From Funneliformis mosseae (lineage: Eukaryota; Glomeromycota; Glomeromycetes; Glomerales; Glomeraceae): a DNA stretch of 64,000 nucleotides. The notes beneath the pieces are model-generated. The model was not told where the DNA came from and searched no databases. It saw only the letters and a program-made list of their open reading frames with translations. A program made the position numbers and the translations under genes. The stretch lies in contig CAJVPP010000005.1 of NCBI GenBank assembly GCA_910592005.1, positions 16,838-80,837 on the forward strand, in the 5' to 3' direction. Below, one piece after another: positions 1 to 12,630 of this stretch (position 1 is its first letter; each line of letters starts with the position of its first letter).

Positions 1-728
1 AAACAATTTTTTTTATCATTATTTTGAGCACCGTGATCTTCATTGGGGAAACATAACAATTAAACAAACTAAAGTTAAGTATGTATCATATAATTTGCCT
101 TCAGCTAACATAAACGTTGAAATCAAAACTTTTGGAGTGCGGGCTTGTATAATAGACTATACGTTATCTCGGATGGAACGTGGTTTGTTAATCTACGCAA
201 TTAGTTTTTTTTTATTGATATTTTGATCCTTTTCTATCTGTTTAATACTATTTCAAATCAATTTAGGAAATGAAATTATCCACGTAGATATAGTAGATGA
301 AGGATATTTTACCGGGAAAGGTGAGGCACATTTTTAATCTTAATTCTCTGAAAATTATGAAACTTATTCACACGATTTCAGGTGATTATCAATTTGATGT
401 CTACCGTATGATGAGAGAAGAGACAAAAGGCGATTGGAAATCTTTCTGGCCAAAAACTAATGTATTCGTAAGTATTAACAAAATCTTTAATTTATCATAC
501 GGTGTATTATTTTTTTTTCTTTCAAAATTAACATCAAATGCGTAGTGGCTTCATTACATCGCGGATAAATTATTATCTGCCAAGAAATTGACAAAGCCAA
601 AAAAAGGAAACGAACAATATGATTACTACAACGCGATTTTAGGTTTCAAAAAGCGAGCGTTGGTAAAAAATGGTGGATATCAAAACATGATGGAAACGAT
701 GAGCAAAGATGAAGCTTGGCAAATATAA
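1..728 (+). CDS. Haspin-like serine/threonine kinase, C-terminal part (5' end outside window)
   Basis: Partial gene; haspin phosphorylates histone H3 Thr3 in mitosis. Exons read as <1-182, 267-320, 382-467 and 546-728, giving the last ~167 residues in one frame. The catalytic loop reads FEHRDLHWGN. The segment that replaces the usual DFG reads IIDYTLSR, the diverged form typical of haspins, and is followed by YFTGKGDYQFDVYRMMR and, across the next splice, TNVFWLHYIADKLL, both haspin landmarks. Donors are gtttgt, gtgagg and gtaagt, and each acceptor is a clean AG. The coding start and N-lobe lie upstream of the window. The stop lies 85 bp from the convergent stop of the DUF4112 gene. The family call is strong; whether this copy acts in mitosis is inference. 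Confidence 0.85.
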
Positions 729-813
729 ATTTGAGATATACGCATTTGATAATTGAGGTTATGTTTTATTGAATTCAAAAGAAATAAATGAAAAGATTAT
801 GATGTTATATTTG

Positions 814-1648
814 TTAATAATTACGAGCATGTTGATATTTATTTCCACGATCATTATTCTGTAATTTTATACGATTTCCGTATTTTTCACTTAACCAAGA
901 TTCGAGAAGATTCAAATTATAAATATTCGATTTATAAAAGATATCAAGTAGATCACCTAAGTTATTCCAACAAAAAGAGAACAATTAGAAAATGAATAAG
1001 TATATTGAAAATATGAATGATTGACTCTCTTACCAACGACGGGTAAAATTCCGAAAATAAAATCAAGTAAAACATGCATAATCATTCTCATCAAAAGATT
1101 TACTGGAATATCAAAGAAACTTGTCAAATAAACTTGATACATTCCCAACGCCAATCCAATAAAATCACCTATAAGATGTGAACATTGTTAAATTTCGCTA
1201 ATAGAAAGGAAATTTGATTGACATCTTGCAAACTATACCAAAGGCTGGTAGAAAACCAAGGATTGCTTCCAAGCCAATTGGCAATTGGTATCCATATATA
1301 GGGATTGAATCTAACCTATGTAATTATTAAAGATCACAAAAAAACGTTAATTGATATATCTAGTACTACAGAGAAACCTCTCTAGCCATATTACTGACAT
1401 GAGGTATGCATTTAGAGATGTGTGCGTTTAGAGAGAGTAAATTTTTAATATTTGTTCCTAAAGCTTATGGCTAAGCCAGGGATAATGGTGCATTTATAGA
1501 GTACAATTAGAGAGGTTTCTCTGAGTATCTATTACAAAGACATGTTATCATAATACCATAAAGCGATCGTTTTTATACGTTCATATAATACTTGAGCATC
1601 TACTACATTTTGAGGGGAAACTTTTGGTGGTAAAGGTAACTGAGTCAT
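814..1648 (-). CDS. DUF4112 small membrane protein
   Basis: Four exons on the minus strand (1648-1557, 1315-1239, 1168-1034, 956-814) total 447 nt, or 148 residues. The order of motifs matches DUF4112: an LDS-IPIYG start, then G-LEAILGFLPAFGDFIG, a hydrophobic stretch with MIMHVLLDFIFGILPVVGDLLD, then FYKSNIYNLNLLESWL. The two LP-x-x-G-D turns flanking membrane-embedded helices are the domain's hallmark. The start ATG at 1648 is followed by a short soluble segment (MTQLPLPPKVSP). The function of DUF4112 proteins is not known to me. The gene converges on the haspin-like gene, and its first intron carries a small inverted-repeat element. Confidence 0.8.
1367..1527. mobile_element. MITE-like element inside DUF4112 intron 1
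   Basis: About 155 bp are bounded by near-perfect 16-18 bp inverted repeats: CAGAGAAACCTCTCTA at 1369 and its reverse complement ending CTG at 1523. A TA lies directly left of the first CAG, and a TA lies 2 bp right of the last CTG. The interior has no coding capacity. The CAG...AACCTC ends resemble those of pogo/Tigger-type elements (inference), so it may be a non-autonomous member mobilised by such a transposase. Confidence 0.65.
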
Positions 1649-1699
1649 GCTTTAAAATTTAAATGTCGAAGAAATAAAAGTTTTAGTGTCCTTTGAAAC

Positions 1700-4430
1700 G
1701 GGTTTGCTAAAAATAAAAAAGTAAATACAGAAATCTATACTATAATATATCTTATTGCCTGATTTGTTATTTATTTAAAGTTTAAATATTATTTTTGTTA
1801 ATATTTTATAAAACTTTAAAATAACTTATGAAAATTTATTTAATACAAATAAAATTATAATAATTATAATATTATTATGATATTCTTATTATGATTCTAT
1901 AAATTATAAAAAAAAATAAAGTGTTTATTCTTATTTTTATTATTTATTTATTTATTTAATTTAATACTAAGAAAAGTTGACTAGAATTGTTTGACATATT
2001 TTTTTTTTATTTGTTCATTTATAACTTGAAATTTGCAGCTAGTGCTACCGAATTATATATATTAGGCCAATATTTGGTAAGGATTTTGTAAATTATTTCT
2101 ATAGTAAAAATATTGCTAATTCTTAAAATCATATGATTAATATTTCATGTGACTCTTTTGATTTTATTTATTATATATTTTATTATATTAGCAAATAATA
2201 CTTTACATTAGTAAATAATAAAAAGCAAATAATAAGAACAATTAATTAAAATTATTAACTGCTTCTCCTACTTTTTTGATAAAATGTAATAGTAATCTTA
2301 ATATAAACATAATTAAAAGAATTGTAAAAAAAGTATGAAAATATCTTGTAATTCTTTTAATAATAACTAAATATTTCACATTTTTTATAGTAAATCTATA
2401 TTTAGATTTAAATTTAGATGCTTTACAATAAAACTTAACCCTTTTTATTCTCAATAATCAACCTTTTTTATAATGCATCTTAGGATTTTATAACTTTAGT
2501 ACTAAAGAATCAAAATTTTCTTTATTACTTGTAATAATTTTCTATAATTTTATTTCTTCAAAATCTTATTGATTTATTTCTTTATATATTAAGTTTTGTA
2601 ATATCTTAACATAATTTCAAAGCTAATATTTTTACTTTAACTTATCTATTTTTATTCAAACTCTAACACAATTTCAAAGCTAACATTTTTTATTTAATCT
2701 ACTTATCTTTACTCTAACCTTAATATAATTTTAAAGTCAATACTACATAACTTTAAATACTAATACAATTATAATTCTAAATAGCAAATAATATAACGTT
2801 ATTAGTACTTTTATAACTTTCCTTTCATTTATATTATATATTTAACATAAAAAAATAAGTTAATTTAAATATAAAATGATTAAGAATGAAATAAATTATT
2901 AAATATTAATAAAAGGTAAAAGAAGTAATTATGATAAATTATGAAAAGGACAAATTATAAGAAAAAATAGTGATAATCTATATTTAATATTATAAACAAT
3001 TATATATTAAATCAATTAATTATATAATAAATATAATAGTTATATGGTATATAAGAATTAATAATATATTACTATAAGAATAAATAATAATTTTCTAAAA
3101 TTAAAAAATATATATAATAATCAATAATATTTAGTAATTATTTTTTAAACTATAAAATTTTATAGACAAATTTACCTGCTTATTTAATATAAATTTTCTT
3201 CTGATTTATTTTTATAAAAATTAAATTTAAAAAATTTTTTTTTTAAATTAATTTTATAAATATATATAATATTGTAGTAATTTTTTATATAATTAAGAAT
3301 TTAAAATTACTTATAATCTAAAATTTGTAATTTTTATAAAATTTTTATATTAAAAAATTTTATCATTGATCTTTGACAATCTTATTAATATTTACTTTAA
3401 TAATATTAATCATAATAGAATATTATAAAATTTATCATAAAGAATAATTTTAATTATTACAGTTTTTATAATTTACTAAGAAATTTTATGATTTTTATTA
3501 ATAGTAAAGTAATTCAATTAGTTCGCAAATATATGAATTTTAAGAAAATTTTTAAAAAATTATTATAATAAATTTTTCAAAACTTATTTAAAAATTGAAT
3601 TATTTAAAAAACTTCTTAATAAACTTAAATTTCTTCTAATAAAGTTGATAAAATATATATTAAACTATATTTTTTATATAATAATTATATTATTAATATT
3701 AATATTTTATTTTTTATTAAAAAATTGATACTTTTTTTTATGTTTGCAAGAAAATTTGCCTACTCTACAATTTAAGGGATACTAAATATAATTTTTACAT
3801 TAAATAATTTTATTTTTAAATACAAATTATTTTGATTTTATTATTTTATTATTATAACTTAATTATAATTTATAAAATTTACTTTTTAATAATTTATTTA
3901 AATTATTATTTTAAAAAATATATTTAATAAAATTATTATTATTATTATTATATATAAATATTATTTTAAATATATAAAAGTAACTTTTAAATTTATTATA
4001 ATAATTTAATAAATTTAATAACAAAAAATTTTTTTTTATAATTAAGATAAAAGTTAATAAATTTAAATTTTATAATTAAAATTTTTTTTTTAAAAAAAAA
4101 AATAAAAAAATAATTTAAATAATTTAATATAATAATAAAAAATTTTGATATATGATATTTAAGAATTTCATTTTTTTAACTTATATTTTATATAATAAAA
4201 ACTGATTGGTTTTTTAATAACATTCTTTTTATTCTATTTATATGTTAAATATTTTTTACTTTATATTTTTATCTATTAATTCTACTAATTCTATTAATTT
4301 TATTAATTTATAATAATAAATATTTTGTTATATGTTATATGGTTAATTTCTTAATGCCGTAATGCCGGCCGAGATGAGATTTTGTTGATTCTGAGGTAAA
4401 GGCGATGCTGTATTTTAAAGAACGCAATTT
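1700..4430. other. AT-rich gene desert
   Basis: About 2.7 kb, mostly A and T, with short homopolymer and ATT/TAA runs. The only open frames are short, low-complexity and without recognisable domains. No TIR, tRNA-like box or transposase motif was recognised. It separates the haspin/DUF4112 pair from CMTR1. Confidence 0.7.
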
Positions 4431-4640
4431 TGGCGATCTAATAAGTGATTTGTTGAATAATAATATAATAATAATAAACATGTAAAACTTTGTATAAAGG
4501 TTGATTTGTAAAAAAATGACAGCTTGTCAAATCTTTTTTGGAAAATAAATATGATGATCTTACATTTGTTGATCCCATAATGCAATATAAAAAATTGAAA
4601 ATAAAAAATAAATATTTTATACTTGTTACAAAAATTTTCG

Positions 4641-5629
4641 ATGGATCCATATAATAGTAATTTTGTTTTTTTAATTTTTTTTTTAATTATCGGTTTTAAA
4701 TGAAATTTAATGTAAATATTTTACTAATTTTTTTTTTATCTAGATGATGATCCTGATTACCGTGATACTCCATTACTTTCTCGAGTTATAAAACCCTCTG
4801 TTAGAACGGTCACTCTTCCTGAACAACGCAGAAGCTCAGGAGGAAGAGGAGGTTCATTTAATAGGAACCAATATCAACAACAATCTGGTTACCAACAATC
4901 CAATTATTATAGTTCTCAAAATCATCAGTATCAACAACATCAACACCAACATAGAAATTATAATTATTCTAATTATAATTCAAATAAATATGGTCAACAA
5001 AAACAATTATCGCCACAATCACCACAGGCTCCACAATCTTATACAAAAGAAGAGCGGCTTAGAGAAGATCATCATCGAAATCCAACTCAAGAGCATCAAC
5101 CTCCTCCACCTTCTATTCCAGTATTGTCTTCATCCTCCTCATCTTCAACTGTTTTACCTTCTTTATCAAGCATTTCTCAATTATCATTTGTACCATCATC
5201 TTCTTCTACCACCCTTCCTCCGATTCATCAAATTGCTGATGGTCCTACAAAAGATCAAAGCATTGTTTTACCTAATATAATACAATTACCTAAACAAAAT
5301 GTTGATTTTATCTCTTGTAATTTTCCTTATGAAGAAAAAAGGCTTATTCAGGGATTAAATATGGTTGTTGGCCAAGTAAGTTAACCTTTAAAGGTTCTGA
5401 ACAGAACTTTGAATTTTTTTTTTTTTAAAAAAAATTAATATTTGTTTTTGTTATCAAAGGTTAATGAACCTGACTATAATCTATTTTGTGATTCTAAAAT
5501 TGTATACAATCTTCTAGAAAAAAAGGTATATATATATATATTTTTTTTTAAGTCTATTATAAATATAATAATAATTTTTTTTGTCGAAACTTCAATATCA
5601 TAAGATACTTAATATATATATTTGTATTT

Positions 5630-5667
<38 letters not shown>

Positions 5668-7384
5668 CTAATAGAATAGCTTGGAAGATATATCACATGA
5701 AAAATTTACAGAAGCAAGACAGAAATCAAATCCATATGAAAAAGTGGGTAATTCAATTTTTATGAATAGAGCTGCTGTAAAATTAGCATGTTTAGATTCC
5801 TTATTCGGTCTTACTGGAATTAAAAGATATGATCCAGTCAAAGATAATGTAAGAAATATATTTGACTTTTTTTTTTAATTTCGTTAATATTTCAAAACTT
5901 GATATTTTACCTTTATAAATACAAAAAAAGGTGTTTTTGTTTGCGGATTTATGTGGGGGACCAGGAGGATTTACAGGTTTGAAAAAATGTATTTTTACAG
6001 CGATTTAATAATATAAATAATTCTAAATTCAATTTTATCTTTAGAATATTTGTTATCACGTAAACAATCTTGGGGAGAAAAAGTTTTTGGATGGGGAATT
6101 ACTTTAAAAAATTTGCAGGATTTTGATTTTAGTAGGTTTCATCATGAAACTATGCCAGATAGCTATTTTAAACCATGTTATGGAGTTGACGGTACAGGTA
6201 ATTTTAACCCCGAATATTTATTTATCTTTTTGTATTATGCGATAATGCTAGTAATAATTGTATTTGGTAGGTGATTTATATAAAGAAGAAAATATTAGAG
6301 ATTTTGCTAAAGTTGTAAAAAAAGGAACTCAAGAAGGTGGTGTAGATTTAGTAACAGCTGATGGGGTAAGATCTGTTAACATATGTATATATGTTTAAAA
6401 AATCAACTGTATATGAGAAATTTGATTTCCTAGCAATTATCCCATATTACGATGAAAACTAAATATTCTATATAATTAAATAGGGATTTGATGTAAAAGG
6501 ACAAGAAAGATATCAAGAAAATCTCTTAAATCAATTGATATTATGTCAAGTGATTACAATGTTTATGACGCTCCGAAAAAGTAATTATGAAATAATTTCT
6601 CCCGTGTGAAAATGATCTTTTTTTTTATTCAATTAATTCTTATTAACAAAAAAAAAAAAATTATTAGATGGTGACTTTGTATTAAAAGTATTTGATATAT
6701 TTACACCATTTACTGGAGGTATTGTATGGATATTGTATCGTCATTTTGAAAAGCTTTGTATAATTAAACCATTATCAAGTAGACCTGCAAATTCAGAAAA
6801 GTATTTGTTTTTTTTTTTGAGCTTAATTCAAGAAATTAATTTAATATATTCTTTACTAATTTTTATTTGAACTTCAGATATATAATTTGTCGAAATCTAC
6901 GAGAGAGTAATCCAGCAATAATAGATTATTTATTCAGTGTGAACAGGAAATTTAATGAAATGAAATATACAACAATGAATAAATCAACTTTATCACCAAC
7001 AACTACATCATCATCATCACTTAATCATTTATTAACACAAGATTATCAACAAATTCCAACATTGCCAAAGGAAGATATAAATGAAATTATTGATATTTCA
7101 GAAATCAAAAAAGATCAAGGATTTTTGGAATATATTAAACGAAAAAATATTGAAATAGCTAAGAATCAGATTGAAGCTATCCAACAATTAATGAAATTTG
7201 TTGATAATCCGTATCCTTTTTTATGATAAACCCAAAAGTAAAAGAAGTGATATAAAAGATTTAATCTTGAATGTTTTTCTTAATTTAATTTTATTATAAA
7301 ATTTATAGAGAAATAAAACCACTTAATCAAGAAGAATATAGAAGACTTTGCTTGCAAGAATGGAGTTTACCAAATGAAGAATGA
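4641..7384 (+). CDS. Cap-specific mRNA 2'-O-methyltransferase, CMTR1 type (FtsJ fold)
   Basis: Methylates the ribose 2'-OH of the first transcribed nucleotide, turning cap-0 into cap-1 mRNA. Eleven exons (4641-4656, 4744-5375, 5460-5525, 5675-5848, 5931-5976, 6045-6197, 6271-6365, 6484-6580, 6668-6800, 6878-7210, 7309-7384) sum to 1821 nt, 606 residues. The N-terminal ~180 residues are low-complexity, rich in Gln, Asn, Tyr, Ser and His. Then come EARQKSNPYEKVG...FMNRAA (family N-terminal signature), the SAM loop FADLCGGPGGFTEYLL, the catalytic Asp in LVTADGGFDVKGQE, and the catalytic Lys in GDFVLKVFD. The start uses a 16-nt first exon (MDPYN) spliced to the DDDPDYRD exon, chosen because no in-frame ATG lies inside exon 2. 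The last intron has a U12-type donor. Confidence 0.88.
7211..7308 (+). other. Putative U12-type GT-AG intron (CMTR1 intron 10)
   Basis: The donor reads GTATCCTTTT, an exact match to the minor-spliceosome consensus. The best branch-site candidate, TTTCTTAAT near 7276-7284, differs at one position from TTCCTTAAY but lies about 25 nt from the AG, slightly far. Splicing it out joins DNP to EIKPLNQEEYRRL and keeps the CMTR1 frame open to the stop at 7382-7384; without splicing the frame stops at once. Confidence 0.65.
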
Positions 7385-8213
7385 AATTTCAGGTTTGTAT
7401 TCCTTGAAACGGCATATTATTTTTATTATTAAGTTGCAGGCGCAAACCGTTTGAGGATTTAGATTTTTAAACTGTATTTTCTTGTACCTATGCCTTGTAA
7501 ATTATAAATGATTGTTAAAACTATGATAAAGTTAAAATTTTAGTTATTTGAAAAGATTTGAATTAATTTACTTGAAAAATTAATACAAAATACGATTAGA
7601 TTGTTATGTATATTGTAAATATTATTATTAAATTATTTTTATGCACAATTTTTTCTTAATAAATTATGTCAAAAAGTTGCAATGCATAATTTCTAAGATT
7701 TCTGTAGTTGCTTAAAAAACCCCACCCCATCTCATAACAAATAACTTTATATATTTTTTTTGATGCATACTCAATATTTTTTTAAAAACAAAAACCTTAT
7801 TTACATTCAAGTTGTTTTTTATTATCCTTTTTTGAAATAATAAAATATAATATTTACTGAAATTAATGAATACGTAAATTAATGAAAATTTGACAAAACA
7901 TTATCAAATGATTCTTTGATAACTCTGCAATTTGATTTGATAAGACTAATTTTCGAACCACCATAAAAATATTACTGGTTCATGAAAATCCCAAAACCTA
8001 GTATACATCACAATACCCTCCCTGTATTGTATCAAGAGAAGAATAATCTGTAAATTATCAAGCTTAAACTAAAAAAAAAAAAAAAATAAAAGCATGGAAT
8101 TTAATATATATCAAGCTGGTTTGATGTCAAAATTAAACAAATAGTAATTTATGCCATAGTTTTAAAAAATTTTTTTATTCAAATCAGTGATGAACTTACC
8201 AAAAGCTAGGAAA
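7385..8213. other. Intergenic region between convergent genes
   Basis: It holds the 3' flanks of CMTR1 (+) and of the acidic hypothetical gene (-). AT-rich, with no domain-bearing ORF and no repeat I could define. Confidence 0.6.
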
Positions 8214-9561
8214 TCAATTTTCCATCTCATTTGTTGTCCGAGGATTGGTAGCTGTTGATTTAGTATATGGATAATATCGATAACGTTTAGCTCGTTTAGC
8301 ATAGTCTGTTATTCTTGTGCTCTGAGACTTTATTATAAATGGAAAAACAACGTTAAGAATAAATAAAACAATATCAGCGAAAAATAAAAGGAATACAATA
8401 ACTTACATCGGATTCTGGAGCTGATGAATCATCAGACTCTTCTTCAATCTCATTATTCATGTCACTAATGTTCGTCACATCCGTTACATTTTTTACTGTT
8501 ATAGGTTTACTGTAAAAACGAAAATTTTCTTCAATCAATAAATTATAATTAACTAGAGAATAACAATAACCTATATTTACTTTAAATAGCGCATTTCTTC
8601 GCCGGCACCAAAATCAATGACAGATGTTGATCTCTCAGCCTCCGCTTGTAATAATGGTAATATACATCGTGGTTTAATGGACTTTCCGAATGAACTTTTA
8701 AAAATTAAGTAAATAAACAGTAAAGACGGAAGGTTCACAAATGAGACAAATGATAGAATTAATTAACATACCGAAGCGTGCCATTGTCAATAAGATCATC
8801 TTCGCCATAAGGGTGATCATAATACGTTGGTGGAACCGGATAACGTACACCACGGCTATAGAAAGAAATTAAAATTAAAATAAAAATTTACAGTATAAAA
8901 TATGAAATAGTTCTTAATACCATTTACTTACAATACTTGTGCGAATTGATATTCATTGACTTTATTTCCCGATCCAATAGCAGGCGGTGAGAGGAATGGG
9001 TTATTTGGGGAATCTCTTATAATCGAAGGATTTTGTTCGCGCCTTGAACGCGATAGCAAGTCACATTGTGAAGAGCGCGATGATTCACATGATAAATCAT
9101 CGTCTTTGTCTGAATTTTCTGACATAACGATAAAAGGATTCCTGGGGTAATCACTTTCAATCAATCCGCCGTTTGACTCAATTTCCATAATCGTTTCGAT
9201 AAAACTTTTACGCCATTCTGAACCGTTTTGTGAAGAATCATCGTCCTCCGAATCAGTGATTTCTAATTCATTAATATGGTCTGATAATGATTCTTGTGTT
9301 TGCCATAATAATTTTGCAGGGTTAGGCAATTGTCTAAAAAAATGAAAATAACGAGTAACTTAGCTTGAAATAATAATAATAATAATAATAACGCGTAATA
9401 TAAGTTTAATAATAACATACTCTTCATTGGAATGTAGATTCCTAGTAAAATTCTTTCCACAGCTTTAGTTTAGTGAATAAATTTTTAAATCATTCCAGTA
9501 TACACGTAATATAAATCAAAATACATATATATAATAATTATACTTACTGTACATATACCAT
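8214..9561 (-). CDS. Acidic hypothetical protein with NPF segments and a PIP-degron-like motif
   Basis: Not recognised as a named family. Minus-strand exons read about 9561-9548, ~9465-9423, ~9329-8937, ~8857-8772, ~8692-8582, ~8509-8407 and ~8331-8214, giving ~290 residues. The start MVYVHCGKNFTRN needs a 14-nt first exon with a gtaagt donor. The body is acidic and Ser-rich, likely disordered, with two Asn-Pro-Phe segments (YPRNPFIV, SPNNPFLSPP), a GVRYPVPPTYYDHPYGEDD segment, VIDFGAGEEMRYL, and a basic C-terminal tail RITDYAKRAKRYRYYPYTK. The I-T-D-Y...K spacing resembles the TD and +4 basic positions of PCNA-dependent degrons, but the conserved Gln is Ser and the second aromatic is Ala. 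A nuclear, cell-cycle-linked role is only a guess. Confidence 0.6.
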
Positions 9562-12500
9562 AGTATCACTTTATTTTACGCGTTTCTCGTGAAAGTGGAG
9601 ATAACCTATGTAGTTTAGCCTTTTTTCTCTTGAAATTGCTAAGGTTCAAACGGATTGTCAAGTGATTAATAACCCCAAGTTTAACGCTTCAGAGAATAGT
9701 GAAGTCTTGTTATCAACCAGCTTTATTTTAAAGACTAATTTTTTGAAACTATAGATAACTTCGCGAAGACTCTTTAAAAATCGAAATAATTTTGCAAATT
9801 TGATAAGTAACATGAACTTCTACATTCTAGAATTGTTACACGAAGGTAACAGTTTTAAAGAAATTGCATTATGTATTTTGTCTCTTTCGAATTTTGTAAT
9901 ATAAATACTTATAAAAAATGAAAATATATCATAACTTCTTATATGCTTGCTTATATAGAATGTACCAAAAGCGTAAGGATTATATAAGTATTTTAATATA
10001 ACTACCTATTATTAATATGAAATTTGGTATAAAAAAAAATAATCAACTGGTAAGTATATATATAATTTCTAATATAAATAATTAAAATAATTAATTAGAA
10101 GAATATAAATATATATATATATATAAAATGCATTTCTTGTAAATGTATATATTTTTTAAAAAGGCAACTAAACTAAAGAATAGTTATTCATTGATTATAA
10201 CTGAATCCAATAAATTTAAGTATTTTAATATATACTTATAATTATAATTTAGAATTAACTGAATATCTTAAATAGAATTATATATATATTTTCTTTTGTT
10301 AAGTGTAAAAGTACTTTAACAAATTAAGTATTTCTGTTAAACTAATTTGAATTTACCAGTAATTATTAATATAATACTAATCAGATTAAAATATTTTAAA
10401 AAAAAATATATTAAAAAAATTAAAATGTTTTAAATATTTATAATTATTTTTTTTAAAAAATCAAAGTTGTATAATAAAATGGTTTAATAAATATTATTAT
10501 TTATAAAATTTAAAATATAATATATAATAAAAATTTTATTTAAAAAATAATTATATAAACTAAAAATACTTACTAATTATTATAAATTTTATTAATTCAA
10601 AATAAAAAAAGAATTTGTAAATATCCTAATATCTATTTGCTTATACTGTAAAATAAACATAATTAATTTTTATAGTTTTATATCAGTTTAATAATTAGAA
10701 ATATTAGATAATTAACAATAATAAATAAATAATATAAATATATTTTATTATATATAACCATTATTAATTTGATAAAAAAAATAAAAAAAATCAACTAAAA
10801 ATTAAACTTTTTAAATTAATATTCTTTTTTCTTTAATTATTATATATATTAAATAAATTAAAAAATAAACTATACTACTTTAAATAACTTTAAGTACTAT
10901 AAAATATACTGCTTAAATTTGAATTATATATTTTATTTTAAATATAACAAAAAATGCTTTTTATATAATTTGTTTTTTTTTTTTTTTATAATATTTTTAA
11001 AGTATTAAAGAAAGTAGATGCTTATTTTCATTTTTTTTTTTTTTATAATTTTTTGTAAACTTTTATACATTAAAGCTTATTTAAGATAAATAAATTGCTT
11101 AAAAAAATATTTTTAAGTAAACATTCTTTTGATATCATGATAAATGAAAAACTTATCAAAAATTTTTAATTTTTAAGATTTATTTTAATTCTTATTAAAG
11201 TAAATTTCTGATCTTTGTAAATTATGATTATTCATGTAAATATATTAAAATTTAAAGTTAAAATTAAATTTATCTTTTTAATTTTATTTAATAAGTATAA
11301 TATTGACCTTTTTAATTATTATGATAGTAGATCCTTATAGTAATCGAATTTAATAAAAACTGCTATAAAAAGTAAAATAATTTCTATTTTTAAATATAAT
11401 ATTTTATATAATTTTCTTAAACTATTAATTAAATTTGCTTAATTTATAAATTATTATTAATATTATGTAAGATTATTTTGCTAATAATAGTTAAATTTTA
11501 AATCTTTTTATTATATCAAAATTAGTTTTTTATTCCTACTTTTTTTAATATATATTATTATAATTTTTATTTCTAATCTGTTTAATAAGTTAAGTATTTT
11601 TATATTATTTTATTTATATCATTTTATTTTATAAAAATAAAGATGAAACTTAAATATAGATATTATTTGATTCTATTAAGATTTTTTTCAAATTATATGC
11701 TAAATATTTCCATTATTAAGATTATATTTACCTTTTTTATTTTTAGAAATAAGTCTTTGAAGTTTTACTATTCTTTAAAATTATTTGATTACTTTTAAAT
11801 CATATCATATTTATATATTATTTTAAATTATTTATACAATATAATGTTATTATTAGAAATAGTATTTATTAGTATATATAAAAAGATCAAGCATAGGTAA
11901 AAGTTACTTAAAATCACTAACCAATATAATAAATCATTTATCAAAAGCTTTATTTTTACTTTCTAAAATATTTATTTTAATTTCATATTAATTCAACTAA
12001 TCATTTATTACTTAAATATACTTTTTATATTAATGATAAAGTTGCTTATATTTTGTAATTTTTTATAGTTATTTTTACCATTTTATTATCTAAATCATAA
12101 TTTTTTTATTTATTATTAGAATAGAAAATGTTAAATGAATCATTATTTCTAATATTATAAAATTTTATTCAAATTATTTTGATAAAATATGATATTTCTT
12201 TATCTGTGATTCTATTATTATTATTTTTAATACTTTTATATAAATATTTTATAGAATATTATTGCAATATATTTGTATATACTTAAAATTTTTATTTAAT
12301 ATTTAGAACTAATAAAATTATTTTTATTTTTTTTAGCATTATCGCATTATTATTTAAAACTTATTATACAAAATTATAAGCAAATATTAGAATAATATTA
12401 TTAAGTATTATTAATTTAATTATATTTGATCTATGTTTTAAGATTTTAGATTAAATGAATACACTATTTTTACATTTATTCTTATTTTGATAAATTACTT

Positions 12501-12630
12501 TTAGTTATATTAAAATTTCTTCTTCCTTTATAAATATAGTATAAGTTAAATAAAATGATTGTAATTTTTTTTGATCAATCATTTTATCTAAAATGTCTAA
12601 AAAAAAATACTTTTAATAATAAAAAAAGAA
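9562..12630. other. AT-rich desert
   Basis: The first ~400 bp are the promoter side of the minus-strand gene and have a more normal base mix. From about 9,900 on the sequence is very AT-rich, with (TA)n and A/T homopolymers. No transposase motif, TIR or RNA gene was recognised until 12.6 kb. Confidence 0.6.
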
